A program made the position numbers and the translations under genes. The notes under the pieces were generated by a model. It was not told where the DNA came from and did not search any database. It worked only from the letters and a program-made list of their open reading frames with translations. From Ostreococcus mediterraneus (taxonomy: Eukaryota; Chlorophyta; Mamiellophyceae; Mamiellales; Bathycoccaceae), in the NCBI GenBank assembly GCA_012295225.1, contig WMKK01000016.1, forward strand, positions 126,037 through 190,036: a DNA stretch of 64,000 bases, read 5' to 3'. This document shows positions 1-10,246 of the stretch, one piece after another; position 1 is the stretch's first letter; each line of letters opens with the position of its first letter.

Positions 1-105
1 CGCGCGCTCGCGTGTGGCGAATGATGCGAATGATCTCGACGTGGATTCACGATGCGCGCGCGTCGCGTGACTGACGCGAACGGCGCGCGTGCTCGAATAT
101 TGTAG

Positions 106-1730
106 ATGGAACGGCCCCGGTTTCGATCTACGTCGATGGTCCCATGCGCGTGATTGAAGCAAGCAGTGCGGCGCCGAGCGGAGTGGCCGTGAAAGGGCAC
201 TCGAGGATGGGTTTGAGTCGGGTGTTTGATGAAGTATCGGTGCGTATCGTCTCGTTTTGTCGTCGACGACGCGTTTTGGAGCGCGTGTCGCCCGCGTACT
301 GACGATGGTTATATTGATTGCAGGTCACCGTGATCGATCGCGGTGGGTTTGTGAGCGCGAATTGTGCGTTGTATCACGCGTGGCAAGTGCCGGTGTTTAA
401 CACGACGACAAATGTGACGAATATTGAGTGGAAGTACGCGAAAATGCCGACTGAGCGAGAGCGAGATAAAACGGTTGCTGGAATCTCCAATGCCCCGAGC
501 TCAACCGTGCGAACAGTGATTGGACCGTACGAGAAAGGGTACTTGATCACTCCGCGGTGCCGCGCACGAACGAACTCAATCAAGTATGCGGTGCGCGCGA
601 CGAGCGCGTTTCAGCAAAAGTTGGTTGCGCGTCTCGTCATCGGCGTGGCGTTATTAGTCATCGCCCCAACCGTGGCGAGTTCAGTGCCGTGCTTTTACAC
701 CGTTGCCATGACGCTTTCAACTTTTGCACTCGCTCTCATCGTGTTGCATAGATTTTCGCGCGCCATTCCAGGTGGGCGCATGGTGAAACGCACGACGGCG
801 GTTGGCGGTTTGGTCACGTACTACCTCGTCCCGAGCGAGCACTGGAACAAAGTGATGGATATGTACATTTCAGCGTCTATGAAACCAATCAAATTGGTCG
901 TTCGATTGATTCAACAACGATACACCAATGTGAGTTTAGAATCAGTCCTAGCAGAAGATCCTTGGGCGCTCTACGGCGCGCTTACAGGTTTTGGTTTGCT
1001 CGTCATCGGCGCCGGCGTCGGCCGATGGCTGGTAAAGTCATTCATCATCGATGCCGCGACCGGAGGCATCGCCTCGAGCGTACGAGGATTTGTGACCATG
1101 TTTATTCGTGTCATTGGGTGCGCGCTCGTGCAGTTTTCCACGCTTGACGTGCCGATCGGTACGGCGTTTGTGTGCGTGGCGGCGACGTATTGCTTGTACG
1201 CCCCCGTCGCTCGTACAACAGATCGCGTCATTCACGCCGCTGGAAGTCTCGTCCGTGGTCGTGGTGGCACGCGTACTAATGCAAATGCCAACGATGATTC
1301 TGACGATGGCGAACTCGTGCGCGAGCAAGAATGGGATGAAGACTCAGATGACGAAGACGAAGCGTCGTGGGGAGGCGCGTTTGGCTTGCGGAGACGCAAA
1401 CCGCTTCCCGAATCCCTCGACCCCGAACCTCGAACGCCACCCAAGCCATTGCTATTCGACGCCGCAGGGAAAACAACTCCAGTTCGTCGCGATAGCTTAC
1501 TCCGCCGGGCGTTCACATTCGGTAAACCAGAAGATGAATCCACGCCTCCGGCCAAGCCACCGCTCGGTGCAGCCGCCGCCGCGTACGGCCGATACCTCAC
1601 CCCCGACGAGCACGACGCTGTCAGTGCGCTCAAAACCAACTCCGAAATGGACGCTCTGACAAAATCTCCCGAATTCGCCGCTTGGTTGGCTAAAAACTCG
1701 CATAGAATCCGCATGACGAGGGCGGATTAA
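106..1730 (+). CDS. NEMP/TMEM194-like nuclear envelope membrane protein (5' partial)
   Basis: I read exons at 106-239 and 324-1730. The intron 240-323 has a GTGCGT donor, an internal CTGAC and a TTGCAG acceptor. A second acceptor-like TTGTAG, again preceded by CTGAC, ends at 105, so at least one earlier exon lies outside the window. The first part looks like a lumenal domain with no membrane segment. It is followed by about five hydrophobic stretches encoded around 610-680, 700-760, 800-835, 970-1030 and 1090-1140. The tail is acidic (many D/E around 1300-1370) and then Pro/Arg rich. The five-segment core, with AP.....S..CFYT followed by a hydrophobic helix and R..P, resembles the NEMP (TMEM194) family of inner nuclear membrane proteins. 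The family call rests on recalled consensus; another multi-span protein is possible. Confidence 0.6.
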
Positions 1731-1843
1731 ACATTTTGCTCGCTGTCCCGTAGCTTTTGGAGGCGGCTGTAACACAGAATTCACCCATCACTTTCGTGAC
1801 GACATAGCACGACGCGCCACTGAGCCCGCACACCGATCCCAAA

Positions 1844-3385
1844 ATGGGCCGTGAAAAAGTATTATCGAGCGCATCGATGATCGCATCTTCGTCCATCGCG
1901 CGGACGGATGCGACATTTGGCGCGAGAAGGTCAGAAACCTACGCGCGCGACGCAAGCGCAGAGTCGATGAAATTACGACTAGCCGTGAAGATACGCGATG
2001 AATACGGCGCAGTGAAGGCGTATGCAAAACAAGAGAATGGTGGTGCTGGTTCGGCGCGCGCGAGTGCGCGGTCGACGGCGGCTGGTGCGGCACGCGAGGA
2101 CGAGATGGGTGAGGATCCGCGCGAGCGCGCCCGAGCAATTGGAGACGCGGAAAAGAAGCGCAAGAAGCCGAGTGATGTGGCGGCGATGATCGATGCGATC
2201 GATGAAGACAGTGAAGATGAGGAAGCCGGACCGGTGCCGTTTGGTGCGAAGGCGAAGACTTCCAATGCATTGGCGACGTTCAAGGGCGAGGATGCGGTGG
2301 CGAATTTGCCTCTGAGCATTTTTGGCAAGCACGCGAACGCAGCCACGGGGGCGAATATCGCTCGCAAGTTAGCGAGCCAGTGGCCAGTACCAGAGTGGCG
2401 CGCGCCTTGGAAGTTGTATCGGGTCATTAGTGGGCATCAAGGATGGGTGCGTTCGGTGGCGGTGGACCCGAGTAACGAGTGGTTCGTCACTGGTAGCGCC
2501 GACCGTACAATCAAGGTCTGGGATCTCGCCAGTGGGTCATTGAAATTAACGCTCACGGGTCATATCGAGCAAGTCACTGGATTGTGTGTGAGCCCGAGGC
2601 ATCCGTACATGTTTAGTTGCGGGTTGGACAAGAAGGTGAAATGTTGGGATTTAGAGTACAACAAAGTGATTCGCAACTATCACGGACACTTGTCGGGAGT
2701 TTACTCCATTGCCATGCACCCGACGTTAGATATATTGATGACTGGTGGTCGCGATAGCGCGTGCCGCGTGTGGGATATGCGTACGAAGAAGCAGGTGTTT
2801 TGCTTGAGTGGACACGAAAATACCGTGGGGTCAATCTTAACGCAAGACGAAAACCCTCAGCTCATCACCGGTTCTTACGACGGCACCGTTCGTTTGTGGG
2901 ATTTGGCGAAGGGGAAGACTGTGGAAACGTTGACGTACCATAAGAAGGGTGTGCGCGCGATGGTGATGCATAAGAAGGAGTTTGCTTTTGTATCGGCATC
3001 GGCAGACAACATTAAAAAATTTTCGTGCCATGGTGACTTTATGCACAATATGCTCACGCAGCAGAAAGCCATTGTGAACACGTTGGCCATGAACGATGAC
3101 GACGTACTTGTCAGTGGCGGTGACAATGGGAGCTTGTACTTTTGGGATTACAAGTCTGGACATTGCTTCCAAAAGCAAAAGGCTCTGGTACAGCCTGGGT
3201 CTCTCGAAGCCGAGTGTGGAATTTATGCCTCGAGCTTTGACATCACTGGTTCGCGTTTGATCACGTGCGAGGCGGATAAAACGATTAAGATGTGGAAGGA
3301 AGATGCCACCGCGACGCCGGAATCGCATCCAATCTTGCCTTTCGAGCCGCCGAAGAATATTCGACAAGGCATCGGCGCGTGTTAG
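1844..3385 (+). CDS. PRL1: PRL1/PLRG1 (Prp46) WD40 splicing factor
   Basis: Single-exon protein of 513 residues. The N-terminal 190 residues are charged and low in complexity. Seven WD40 repeats follow, starting at [19 protein letters not shown] and each closing with VWDLA, CWDLE, VWDMR, LWDLA or FWDYK type blades. The order and wording of the repeats ([55 protein letters not shown]) match pleiotropic regulator 1, a core member of the Prp19/NineTeen complex acting in spliceosome activation in the nucleus. The length fits the family. The ATG at 1844 starts the only long frame. It follows the NEMP-like gene in the same direction with about 110 bases between them and ends 51 bases before the convergent ankyrin gene. 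Confidence 0.93.
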   Translation: MGREKVLSSASMIASSSIARTDATFGARRSETYARDASAESMKLRLAVKIRDEYGAVKAYAKQENGGAGSARASARSTAAGAAREDEMGEDPRERARAIGDAEKKRKKPSDVAAMIDAIDEDSEDEEAGPVPFGAKAKTSNALATFKGEDAVANLPLSIFGKHANAATGANIARKLASQWPVPEWRAPWKLYRVISGHQGWVRSVAVDPSNEWFVTGSADRTIKVWDLASGSLKLTLTGHIEQVTGLCVSPRHPYMFSCGLDKKVKCWDLEYNKVIRNYHGHLSGVYSIAMHPTLDILMTGGRDSACRVWDMRTKKQVFCLSGHENTVGSILTQDENPQLITGSYDGTVRLWDLAKGKTVETLTYHKKGVRAMVMHKKEFAFVSASADNIKKFSCHGDFMHNMLTQQKAIVNTLAMNDDDVLVSGGDNGSLYFWDYKSGHCFQKQKALVQPGSLEAECGIYASSFDITGSRLITCEADKTIKMWKEDATATPESHPILPFEPPKNIRQGIGAC

Positions 3386-3436
3386 GAGGCGCGGAATATT
3401 AGATAGAAATTACAAATTGTGAACATAACCGTTGTT

Positions 3437-4426
3437 TTATAGCTCATCATGCTTGCCCGCCGGTAACTTGCCCTCTTTGAGTAACTTCTCCTTGTGCTGT
3501 TTGAACATTTGAAGGGTGTCGTAGTCAGCGCGCATGAGCTTGGCGAGCTGCTCAACGTCGACGCCACGCTTATTCTTGATGAAAATATCAGCACCCGCTT
3601 GCATCAGACCCCATGCCGCGTGCACGTGATCACCACGAATCGCTTTATGTAAAGGCGTTTCACCATCTGCATCTTGCGCGTTCACATCGGCGCCAGCGTT
3701 GACTAAAACGTCGCACATTTTAGACGACGAACGGTGCGCCGCTTCGTGCAACGGCGTCGTTTGATTCCCCGTCGATCTTCTCGCATTCGGATCGACGCCA
3801 TCCAAATCTAATAACGCCTCGACATAACTCACGCAACGCTCCTTCCATCCGCGTGCAGCGATGTGAATCGCCTGGTATCCGTGTTCATTCTCCTCTGTCA
3901 CGTTTGCCGCTCCGTGCTCAACCAACACCTTCAACGTCGGCACCGAACCTCTCACCCCACACGAACCAGCGTTAAAGTGAATCGCCCGTCCACCAAACAA
4001 CTTCTTACCCGTATCCGCACCAAGTTCAATCACCGTCTTCACGTACGTATCATTCCCAACCATAATCGCGTGCTTCAACGCCGTGAGCCCGCTCGGGTGC
4101 AGCGGCGCGTTGATATCGTGATGGTCTGGAAACTTTTCAAATTGCGCGCGCAGCTCGGCGTGATCGCCCCTGGCGCTCAGATGAAGCAAATTTGCAGGTT
4201 TTTCCACTTCGGGCTCCGCAGGCGTCGGGTCCTCGATCGGGTCGTCGTGCGAGTGATCGGCGTCGGGGTCGTCGCCACCGAATCCATACGTGCGCCGGAG
4301 CTCATGGTACAAGCTAGAGCGTCCGTAACCCCCGGCGGCGACGAGTGTAGGGAGCGCCAGCACCGCGATAACGCAGAGCAGTGCGAGGGCGTGCGCGGCG
4401 TGCGCGGTGCGACGCGCCATCGTCAT
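3437..4426 (-). CDS. Secreted or membrane-associated ankyrin-repeat protein
   Basis: Single-exon protein of 329 residues. Residues 10-31 form a clear signal peptide (hydrophobic AHALALLCVIAVLALPTLVAAGG-like core after an Arg pair). An acidic stretch with Asp/His follows around residues 50-75. From about residue 78 to 300 there are ankyrin repeats with typical GxTxLHxA turns, such as NQTTPLHEAAHRSS and DGETPLHKAIRGDH, including the consensus VNAGADVNAQDADGETPLH. The C-terminus is basic. The protein should enter the secretory pathway or a lumen and bind protein partners; no catalytic domain is visible. It is convergent with PRL1. The start at 4426 (ATG ACG ATG) is followed at once by the signal sequence, which supports it. 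I cannot name an orthologue. Confidence 0.8.
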   Translation of the reverse strand: MTMARRTAHAAHALALLCVIAVLALPTLVAAGGYGRSSLYHELRRTYGFGGDDPDADHSHDDPIEDPTPAEPEVEKPANLLHLSARGDHAELRAQFEKFPDHHDINAPLHPSGLTALKHAIMVGNDTYVKTVIELGADTGKKLFGGRAIHFNAGSCGVRGSVPTLKVLVEHGAANVTEENEHGYQAIHIAARGWKERCVSYVEALLDLDGVDPNARRSTGNQTTPLHEAAHRSSSKMCDVLVNAGADVNAQDADGETPLHKAIRGDHVHAAWGLMQAGADIFIKNKRGVDVEQLAKLMRADYDTLQMFKQHKEKLLKEGKLPAGKHDEL

Positions 4427-4643
4427 CGCGCGCGCCGTGGTTTGGGGTGAGCAATTATCATCGTCAGCCTAGTCATCTTTTTGGACATCTCATCCGGAAC
4501 TTTAAGTATTTGACGCGCGAGAACTGAGGCGGTGTGGCGATCATGGGTTCTAAATACATACTATCGAATATCTGTGTGCGCGTGCGCGCGCATGAGCTAA
4601 GGCGAAGGGAGAACATGAGATGGAACGCGCGTCGGGCGCGTCG

Positions 4644-5219
4644 TCACGTCTGCGACGTCTGCGAAACGAATGACCGTAACGCCACACGTCCACATTTCTT
4701 ATACGCATCGACGAATTTCCGACACTCGGTGACGTCATGTGCGTGCGCACTGTAACACGCCCGCACATTGGCGGCTTCAACGTCGCACGGCGGCGTTGAG
4801 GCGCCTTCGTACGCGTTTGATTCCTCGGCTTCGATGACCGCCGCGTACGCGTTCAACGTCTCGATCTCTCGCTCTTCGTGCTTTAAAAGCACGTCACCGA
4901 CGCGCGTGGTCGCGCGCGTGACTTCATCAATATCTGGATGCCGCTGTCGCACCACACCGCCCGCGTGCACGTGCGACGACGTTAATAAATCCGAAGGCGC
5001 GAAGACGCCGCCTCTCGTCGGCGCCGGCGCCGGCGCCGGCGCGCCGCGCGACATCAACCCCACCCCGACGCGTCCCCCAACGTCACCGCCCGCGCGCGCC
5101 CCCGTCACAGATGACGTCCCTCGATCGTTTCCCGACGTCGACGGCGCATCACCGCGCGCGTCGCTCGACGCATCGCCGCGTCTCGAACGTTCCAGCTCGC
5201 GCACCAAGTGCGCCGTGAT
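4644..5219 (-). CDS. Twin CX9C protein, MIC19/CHCHD3-like MICOS subunit (5' end unresolved)
   Basis: The C-terminal 45 residues hold an exact twin CX9C pair, C-DVEAANVRA-C and C-RKFVDAYKK-C, the signature of CHCH proteins imported into the mitochondrial intermembrane space by the Mia40 relay. The preceding segment (VRQRHPDIDEVTRATTRVGDVLLKHEEREIETLNAY) is a charged helix like the coiled region of MICOS subunits MIC19/MIC25, which hold cristae junctions. The N-terminal third is low complexity, rich in Ala/Pro/Gly. A TAG acceptor at 5220-5222 preceded by CTGAC suggests that the visible exon starts at 5219 in frame, with an initiating exon further upstream. The only ATG that precedes the conserved part within this exon is at 5054. 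I could not settle the first exon, so the listed end is the exon edge, not a start codon. Confidence 0.65.
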   Translation of the reverse strand: MTAHLVRELERSRRGDASSDARGDAPSTSGNDRGTSSVTGARAGGDVGGRVGVGLMSRGAPAPAPAPTRGGVFAPSDLLTSSHVHAGGVVRQRHPDIDEVTRATTRVGDVLLKHEEREIETLNAYAAVIEAEESNAYEGASTPPCDVEAANVRACYSAHAHDVTECRKFVDAYKKCGRVALRSFVSQTSQT

Positions 5220-5730
5220 CTACGCCCGCGCACACACCATCGTCAGTCCGCGATCACACGCGCGCGCAAAGCGCGCCAATCCACGAGAATACACCACACG
5301 CGCGCGACGCACGCGCGCGACGCCCCGCGAACGCCCCGCGAACGCGCATCACGCGGCGAATACTTTGAAATTGTTCAACCTTCATCGGCATCGTGTTCAA
5401 ACGACGCCACGCACGCAACGCTCGCGCCGAATCGCGTGGACGATCGCGCGAATCGCTTGAGACGCACCCGAATCCTCGCCTGCGGCTCGCGCGGCGCACC
5501 ACCGCCGCGGTCGAGGCGCGACTGTTGCAGACCCATCGCGCGCGGATGATGATGCGGCGTCGCACACTGACGACATAGTGTACGTGATTTTAGCCTAATA
5601 AACTATGGATAAGCCACACTTCGCGACGCATCGACGCACGACGACGACGACGACGACCGACGACGCGCGGCGATGACGATGCCGAGCGCGTAAACCACAC
5701 AACGCACATCGCACGCACACCTCGCGCGGC
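5220..5730. promoter_or_regulatory. Divergent intergenic region, GC-rich, probably holding the first exon of the MIC19-like gene
   Basis: About 500 bases separate the MIC19-like gene on the minus strand from the mTERF/HA-repeat gene on the plus strand. The sequence is rich in CGCG and CGACGA with no confident coding region. A minus-strand ATG near 5390 opens a short frame (MPMKVEQFQSIRR...) with GTGCGT-type donors downstream. This could be the missing first exon, but no splice combination I tried was convincing. Nothing else is recognised. Confidence 0.4.
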
Positions 5731-7725
5731 ATGCGATCGCACGCGGTGGCGTCCACGAGCGCGGCGAGCGCGGCGATCGACAGCCGATGGCGAGCGCATG
5801 CGTTGCGTCATTCGATGCATATCTCACGCGCGCGCGTCGCGCACGGCCGTCCGTGGCGCCCGAATAAGAGCGTGAATGAACCCGTAGAGATGTTTGAATC
5901 GCCACGCGACGCATCGGAGGATGAAGATGCAGATGAAGGGACGACAGAGCCGCTGATGTCGGAGGAGGCGCGCGTGCTCGCGAGGATAGCGGAGCGACGC
6001 GAGGCGTTGTTTACCACGAAATCATCGCGACAGCGACGGGTGAAGAACGATGAGAAACCACGTGCGATGCAAATTGAAATGGGTCCGTCGTATGATGATA
6101 ATCAGGCGGCGCTTGAGGCGATTGAGGAAGAGGAGAAGGCGATTCGCGCGCGAGCGTTGGCGGATATGCCAGAGCTGCGGGCGCAAGCGCGACGGCACAG
6201 CGCTATGTACGATGAGGAGGCGATGCCGCCCGGAACTCGAAGAAGTTTGGGTGAAGTACGTGAGCAGAATGCGTTGAATGCGTTTAGTAAGAGTAAAGCA
6301 GCGAGTAAGAAGGAGACGGAGTTGGTCTGGGTGTTTGAACGCCGCGGCGAAGGTTGGGGCGAGGAAATTTTACCGACGATTAAGGCTGAAAGACGTCTGG
6401 TTGAGCAAGCACCGCAAAAGGCACTGAGTCAGGGCGAGGCTATTTTAGTGGAAACGTTTGGTATCTCCGAAGATGATGCCATAGCAATACTTAGCGCGGC
6501 GGCGGCGTGGCGAGTGACGAAGATGGGGCGCGCGCTCGTGGATAAGCGCCGCTTGCGTCTCGCGCAACAAAACGTCGGATTGTGCACCAAGGCGATGATT
6601 GAAGCTGGTGCGAGCGTCGAAGACGTGGCAAATATCGTTCGAGAAGTTCCGCAAATCCTTTCTGTGATTCCTGGAGCGAGCACGTGGAATTCAAAGTTTA
6701 TTGAGTATGTCGTGCGCTCAAAAGCCAAGGGTGGCGGCGCTCTGGGACCGATTCGCTTGAAAGCGTATACCGGTCGTCCTCGATACGATCGACCGGTTGA
6801 AAGTCTTAAACCATGGGTTTTAGAACAACGTGAGCGTCGCATCGAAGGTGACCTTTCCCAGGAGCAAGCATATTTGCTCGACGTCGCGGGCTTTGATAAG
6901 GACACGTACGTTCCAGTGCTTCGGCGCAACGCAAAAGCCGAATGGGAGTCATCATTTGACGAGCTCGTGGAGTTCCAACTAGGAAGCGGACAAATCAATC
7001 CATCAGATGAACGCTCCAACGCGGGTCTTGGTGCTTGGTTGGAGCAACAGAAAGAGGCGTATAGGCAAGGAAAGCTGTCGGAAAAGCGAGAGGCTCGTTT
7101 GCGTCGAATCGGCATCGCCTTTGACACTACAGAGGCGGTCAAAGACGCGCAGAAAGTGACTAGTATTAGAGACGTCACCGTTGAACCTGTCGAAATCATA
7201 ACGGTGAGGACGAGTTTTATCGAATCAGCTATGGAGTTGAGAGAATTTTTGGACAAAGCAGGCGAACACGCCGAACCAGAAATTGGCTCACCAATTGGAG
7301 TTTGGCTATTACGTTTAAGACAACGTTGTCGAGACAACAAGCTGAGCGCTCAAGAACAAGAAATTCTTGCCACACTTAATATTGATGCGACGTATATTCC
7401 AGAGAGCTGGATCGCGATGTTGAACATGTATGCCAACTTGCGAGCGCGACGCTCGAGTTACCTCGGCGTCGATATAGACCGCATCAGAGCGTGGCAGCGA
7501 GAGCAATTTGAACTCGTCAAAAAGAACGACGGTTCGCTTTCAGAAGCTCAGATCAAACGTTTACGACATGCGGGTATGATTGATAGTATTTCTGGCCTGG
7601 CTGCCACCGCTATTAATCGGGATAAACTCGAACTTGATCGCCGACGAGAAGAATGGGCGGCGCGAGTCGCCGCACGTAAAGCCAAGACGCTTGAAAACAA
7701 CTCGGACGACGGCGAAGATAAGTAG
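5731..7725 (+). CDS. mTERF-like protein with four helicase-associated (HA) repeats, probably organellar
   Basis: Single-exon protein of 664 residues. The first 45 residues are Arg/Ser/Ala rich without acidic residues, as in plastid or mitochondrial targeting peptides. A charged linker follows to about residue 225. Residues about 231-330 contain helices of mTERF type (GISEDDAIAILSAAAAWRV and AGASVEDVANIVREVPQIL). The C-terminal half carries four units that resemble the helicase-associated (HA) domain, at roughly 356-390, 431-465, 519-553 and 580-620. The clearest reads LGAWLEQQKEAYRQGKLSEK, followed by RLRRIGIAFD, which fits the HA pattern W...Q+..Y+.G+Ls..R...L..iGi. No helicase motor is present. 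Both modules are linked to nucleic-acid binding, so an organellar DNA or RNA binding role is inferred. The combination is unusual. Confidence 0.65.
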   Translation: MRSHAVASTSAASAAIDSRWRAHALRHSMHISRARVAHGRPWRPNKSVNEPVEMFESPRDASEDEDADEGTTEPLMSEEARVLARIAERREALFTTKSSRQRRVKNDEKPRAMQIEMGPSYDDNQAALEAIEEEEKAIRARALADMPELRAQARRHSAMYDEEAMPPGTRRSLGEVREQNALNAFSKSKAASKKETELVWVFERRGEGWGEEILPTIKAERRLVEQAPQKALSQGEAILVETFGISEDDAIAILSAAAAWRVTKMGRALVDKRRLRLAQQNVGLCTKAMIEAGASVEDVANIVREVPQILSVIPGASTWNSKFIEYVVRSKAKGGGALGPIRLKAYTGRPRYDRPVESLKPWVLEQRERRIEGDLSQEQAYLLDVAGFDKDTYVPVLRRNAKAEWESSFDELVEFQLGSGQINPSDERSNAGLGAWLEQQKEAYRQGKLSEKREARLRRIGIAFDTTEAVKDAQKVTSIRDVTVEPVEIITVRTSFIESAMELREFLDKAGEHAEPEIGSPIGVWLLRLRQRCRDNKLSAQEQEILATLNIDATYIPESWIAMLNMYANLRARRSSYLGVDIDRIRAWQREQFELVKKNDGSLSEAQIKRLRHAGMIDSISGLAATAINRDKLELDRRREEWAARVAARKAKTLENNSDDGEDK

Positions 7726-7803
7726 GAAAACTAGAAATAATTTGCACATGTTTGTATAATACACAATGTTTACTATCGTTTACTATCGTTATAAAGCATT
7801 TGC

Positions 7804-8730
7804 TCACACCGCCTGCACGGTCCACGTCGGACTGCTCGTCTGGCGCTGGTATTTTGCAAACGTGGGATGCTCTTGCAACCTCCCAGCCGCCTTAAGCGTA
7901 TACACCTTTGACGTTTCCGCCAAACACCACGCACCGACAAATACAGCCATAAAGTTTACCACCCAAAACCCATACGCAATCAATGCCGCCGACATCAGCA
8001 CGGAGATGACAATCACAACCGTCGCCGCCACGTCCATAGAAACTCGACACATCGCGAGAAAGCTCACGAGCACTCGCGACGCATCCAGCGGGTACGCAGG
8101 CACCAACAAGTTAAAGCAGAACAGTAAAATTTGTATCCAGCACGCCTCGCGGCACAGCACTGGCAAAAAACCATCCACAGTCGCCATCAAATCCACTTTG
8201 CCGCTCGTCGCGTATAACATCAGCGCCCAAAACGCGAGCATGGGCGCGTGCGTCAGAGGACCCGCAACCGCGACAAATAAATCTCCCTTTGCGCTCGCGT
8301 CTTCAGTGCTGATGTACGCAAGTCCACCAAGTGGCCAGAGTAAAATATGTGATACGCTACCGCCAACTATCTTCGCCGCCACGCAATGTCCGAGCTCGTG
8401 GATTAAAACCGTCTTCAGGAGCACGAAATTGAGCAAAATTCCCAAACCAAACCATTCCCAGCCAAAGATGCCGTACGCCAGCGTGGTGAGCGCAAAATAA
8501 ATGAGAAAAGGCGGCGTGAGATAGACGTCGATGCCGAACAAGGTGAAAAGGAAGAGTGATCTCGAGTACCACGGTTCAGGAGCTGCAGATTCCCCACCCT
8601 GCTGCTGCTGCTGCTGCTGCAGCTCGGCGATTGTGTGGACGTTACTCGGTGTTCTGGGCGGTGCCGGCGTGCTTGGACCGTCACTGCGAGGGAAAAGGTT
8701 CAATGGTTCGATATCCGCCGTGCGCGACAT
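7804..8730 (-). CDS. M50 site-2-type zinc metalloprotease
   Basis: The ATG at 8730 gives 308 residues; the frame continues upstream but the first 29 codons add no conserved sequence. Residues 111-115 are HELGH, the zinc-binding motif of the M50 family. The third metal ligand is expected in NLLVPAYPLDASR (residues 208-220), the place of the family's NxxPxxPLDG motif. At least five hydrophobic helices surround these motifs, as in polytopic intramembrane proteases. A polyglutamine run sits at residues 38-44, encoded by an imperfect CTG repeat near 8600-8620. Family members cleave transmembrane substrates; in plants several are plastid proteins, but I see no obvious transit peptide. No PDZ domain is visible, so it belongs to the short SpoIVFB/ YdiL-like branch rather than RseP. 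Substrate unknown. Confidence 0.8.
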   Translation of the reverse strand: MSRTADIEPLNLFPRSDGPSTPAPPRTPSNVHTIAELQQQQQQQGGESAAPEPWYSRSLFLFTLFGIDVYLTPPFLIYFALTTLAYGIFGWEWFGLGILLNFVLLKTVLIHELGHCVAAKIVGGSVSHILLWPLGGLAYISTEDASAKGDLFVAVAGPLTHAPMLAFWALMLYATSGKVDLMATVDGFLPVLCREACWIQILLFCFNLLVPAYPLDASRVLVSFLAMCRVSMDVAATVVIVISVLMSAALIAYGFWVVNFMAVFVGAWCLAETSKVYTLKAAGRLQEHPTFAKYQRQTSSPTWTVQAV

Positions 8731-8843
8731 GGTAATCGAGGATGAGATGCTCGTGGGCGACGGACACTGGAGGTGGTGCCCTGCGACGGGCTCTAGATAT
8801 TTAGAGAAAGAATACACAAGTTACAAAATGGTGGGCGCTAAAC

Positions 8844-9972
8844 CTAATAAGGACAGGCCTTGGGGAGCTTGGTCTTTGCGTTGCGTCCATTCATGTCGAA
8901 CTTTTTGTTTCCTGATCCAGATTGGACCATGAGCGATCCTTGATACTTGCGTAACGCGCGTTGCGCTCGTCTGTGCACGAGAGAAATTTGCGAAGGAAGC
9001 GTGGGGTAATCACGACGAGTGATACCACCACCTGCACTGCGGCGTACACCTTCGGATGTAACTGGCACGCCAATGTGTCGTGCATTTGCCTTGACCGAGG
9101 CGCGATTATCGTATGGTCGATGATTTTGTTTGTAGTAGCGTCGCAAGTCGCGCGGACCGATGCGCTTCACCTTGCCGTCACCACCGATGATGATTAATTC
9201 GTATCCATTATCCGCCAATCGCACCGGACCACTCGTTAACTCTTCCATGGTGAACCCAGGAGTATCCTCGTCCATATCGTCGTCATCACTACTTTCCGCC
9301 TCAGCCGCGGCGCGTTCGATGTTCCGCAACGCCTCGGCGGCTTCGTCATTCTCCATTTCTTCCCATTCGCCCTCGTACTCATCCTCTTCATCATCATCAT
9401 CCACATCTGCTTGTCGTCGAGATATCTCATCCAATAACTCATCAGGAACTTCTTCACCGCGAGCGATATACGCATCCACCTTGGCCAATGTCTCTTTATG
9501 CGCCTCGGCCCACTTCTCAAAACGTTGCGCCCGCAGCACGCTCTTTGGTAACTCATCCTTTCGTTTCAAGTGCCCAGTCCCAGTTTTAGCCGTACCACCC
9601 TCAGACCGCTTCTTCTGCGCCTGTTCTTGCGCCTTGGCTTGCGCAATAACCCGTTCGAATAAATCTTTCCCAACCACCGGTAACCCGCCGACGTTGCGCT
9701 TCAAGTTGTACCTGTGCCAATCAGACTTGTAGTGCGCCTTGAGCGCCTCCATGTCATCGAACACCACGCCCTATATCATTCGCACGAAACAAAATATCCA
9801 CCGTCAGTATTTTCGCGCGAGAGATCACCACCGCGCGGCCGCGACGACGACACACGCGCGCGCATCCACGCACGCGCCGCCTGTAGGTCTGCGCCTCGAG
9901 CCGCACGCGTTCGACACGAATCCCGCGCGTGCGCGCGCGTACCGGTGCGGTGTGACACGTCAATCCAGACAT
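8844..9972 (-). CDS. REI1: REI1/ZNF622-like 60S ribosomal subunit maturation factor, two exons
   Basis: Exon 2 is 8844-9770 and encodes HYKSDWHRYNLKR, the second half of the first zinc finger and the hallmark of REI1/ZNF622. An acidic linker follows. The C-terminal ELIIIGGDGKVKRIGPRDLRRYYKQ block and SLVHRRAQRALRKYQGS are also family signatures. A CTGAC and ATAG acceptor precede 9770. The best first exon is 9943-9972 (MSGLTCHTAP, GTACGC donor), which resembles plant REI1 N-termini (M.GLTCN.C). In this model the second zinc-ligand Cys of the finger is missing, so either the splice site is misjudged or the finger is altered. REI1 acts in the cytoplasm in late 60S maturation and recycling of shuttling factors. 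It is divergent from NOG2, another 60S assembly factor, about 270 bases away. Confidence 0.85.
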
Positions 9973-10246
9973 GGTGCGTGGCTGTTCTCGCTCGTCGATC
10001 GACCGCGCGCGTCGTGCGTCGCGATGTGCGCGCGCGCGGGCGTGTCGAGCGCCGTGAGGGCACCGGTGTCGAAATTCTTACATTGGTGGCGTCAAACGCC
10101 GCCATCCATGGCTGCCTCGCGCCGCGCCGCGCCGCACTCGGCGACGTCGCGACGCGCGCGCGCACGACGGCGAGCGATCGCACGCATTATCGCGCATTAT
10201 TTTAAACCGCTCGCTCACAGGGGCGTTCGATAGATAGACGCGAAAG

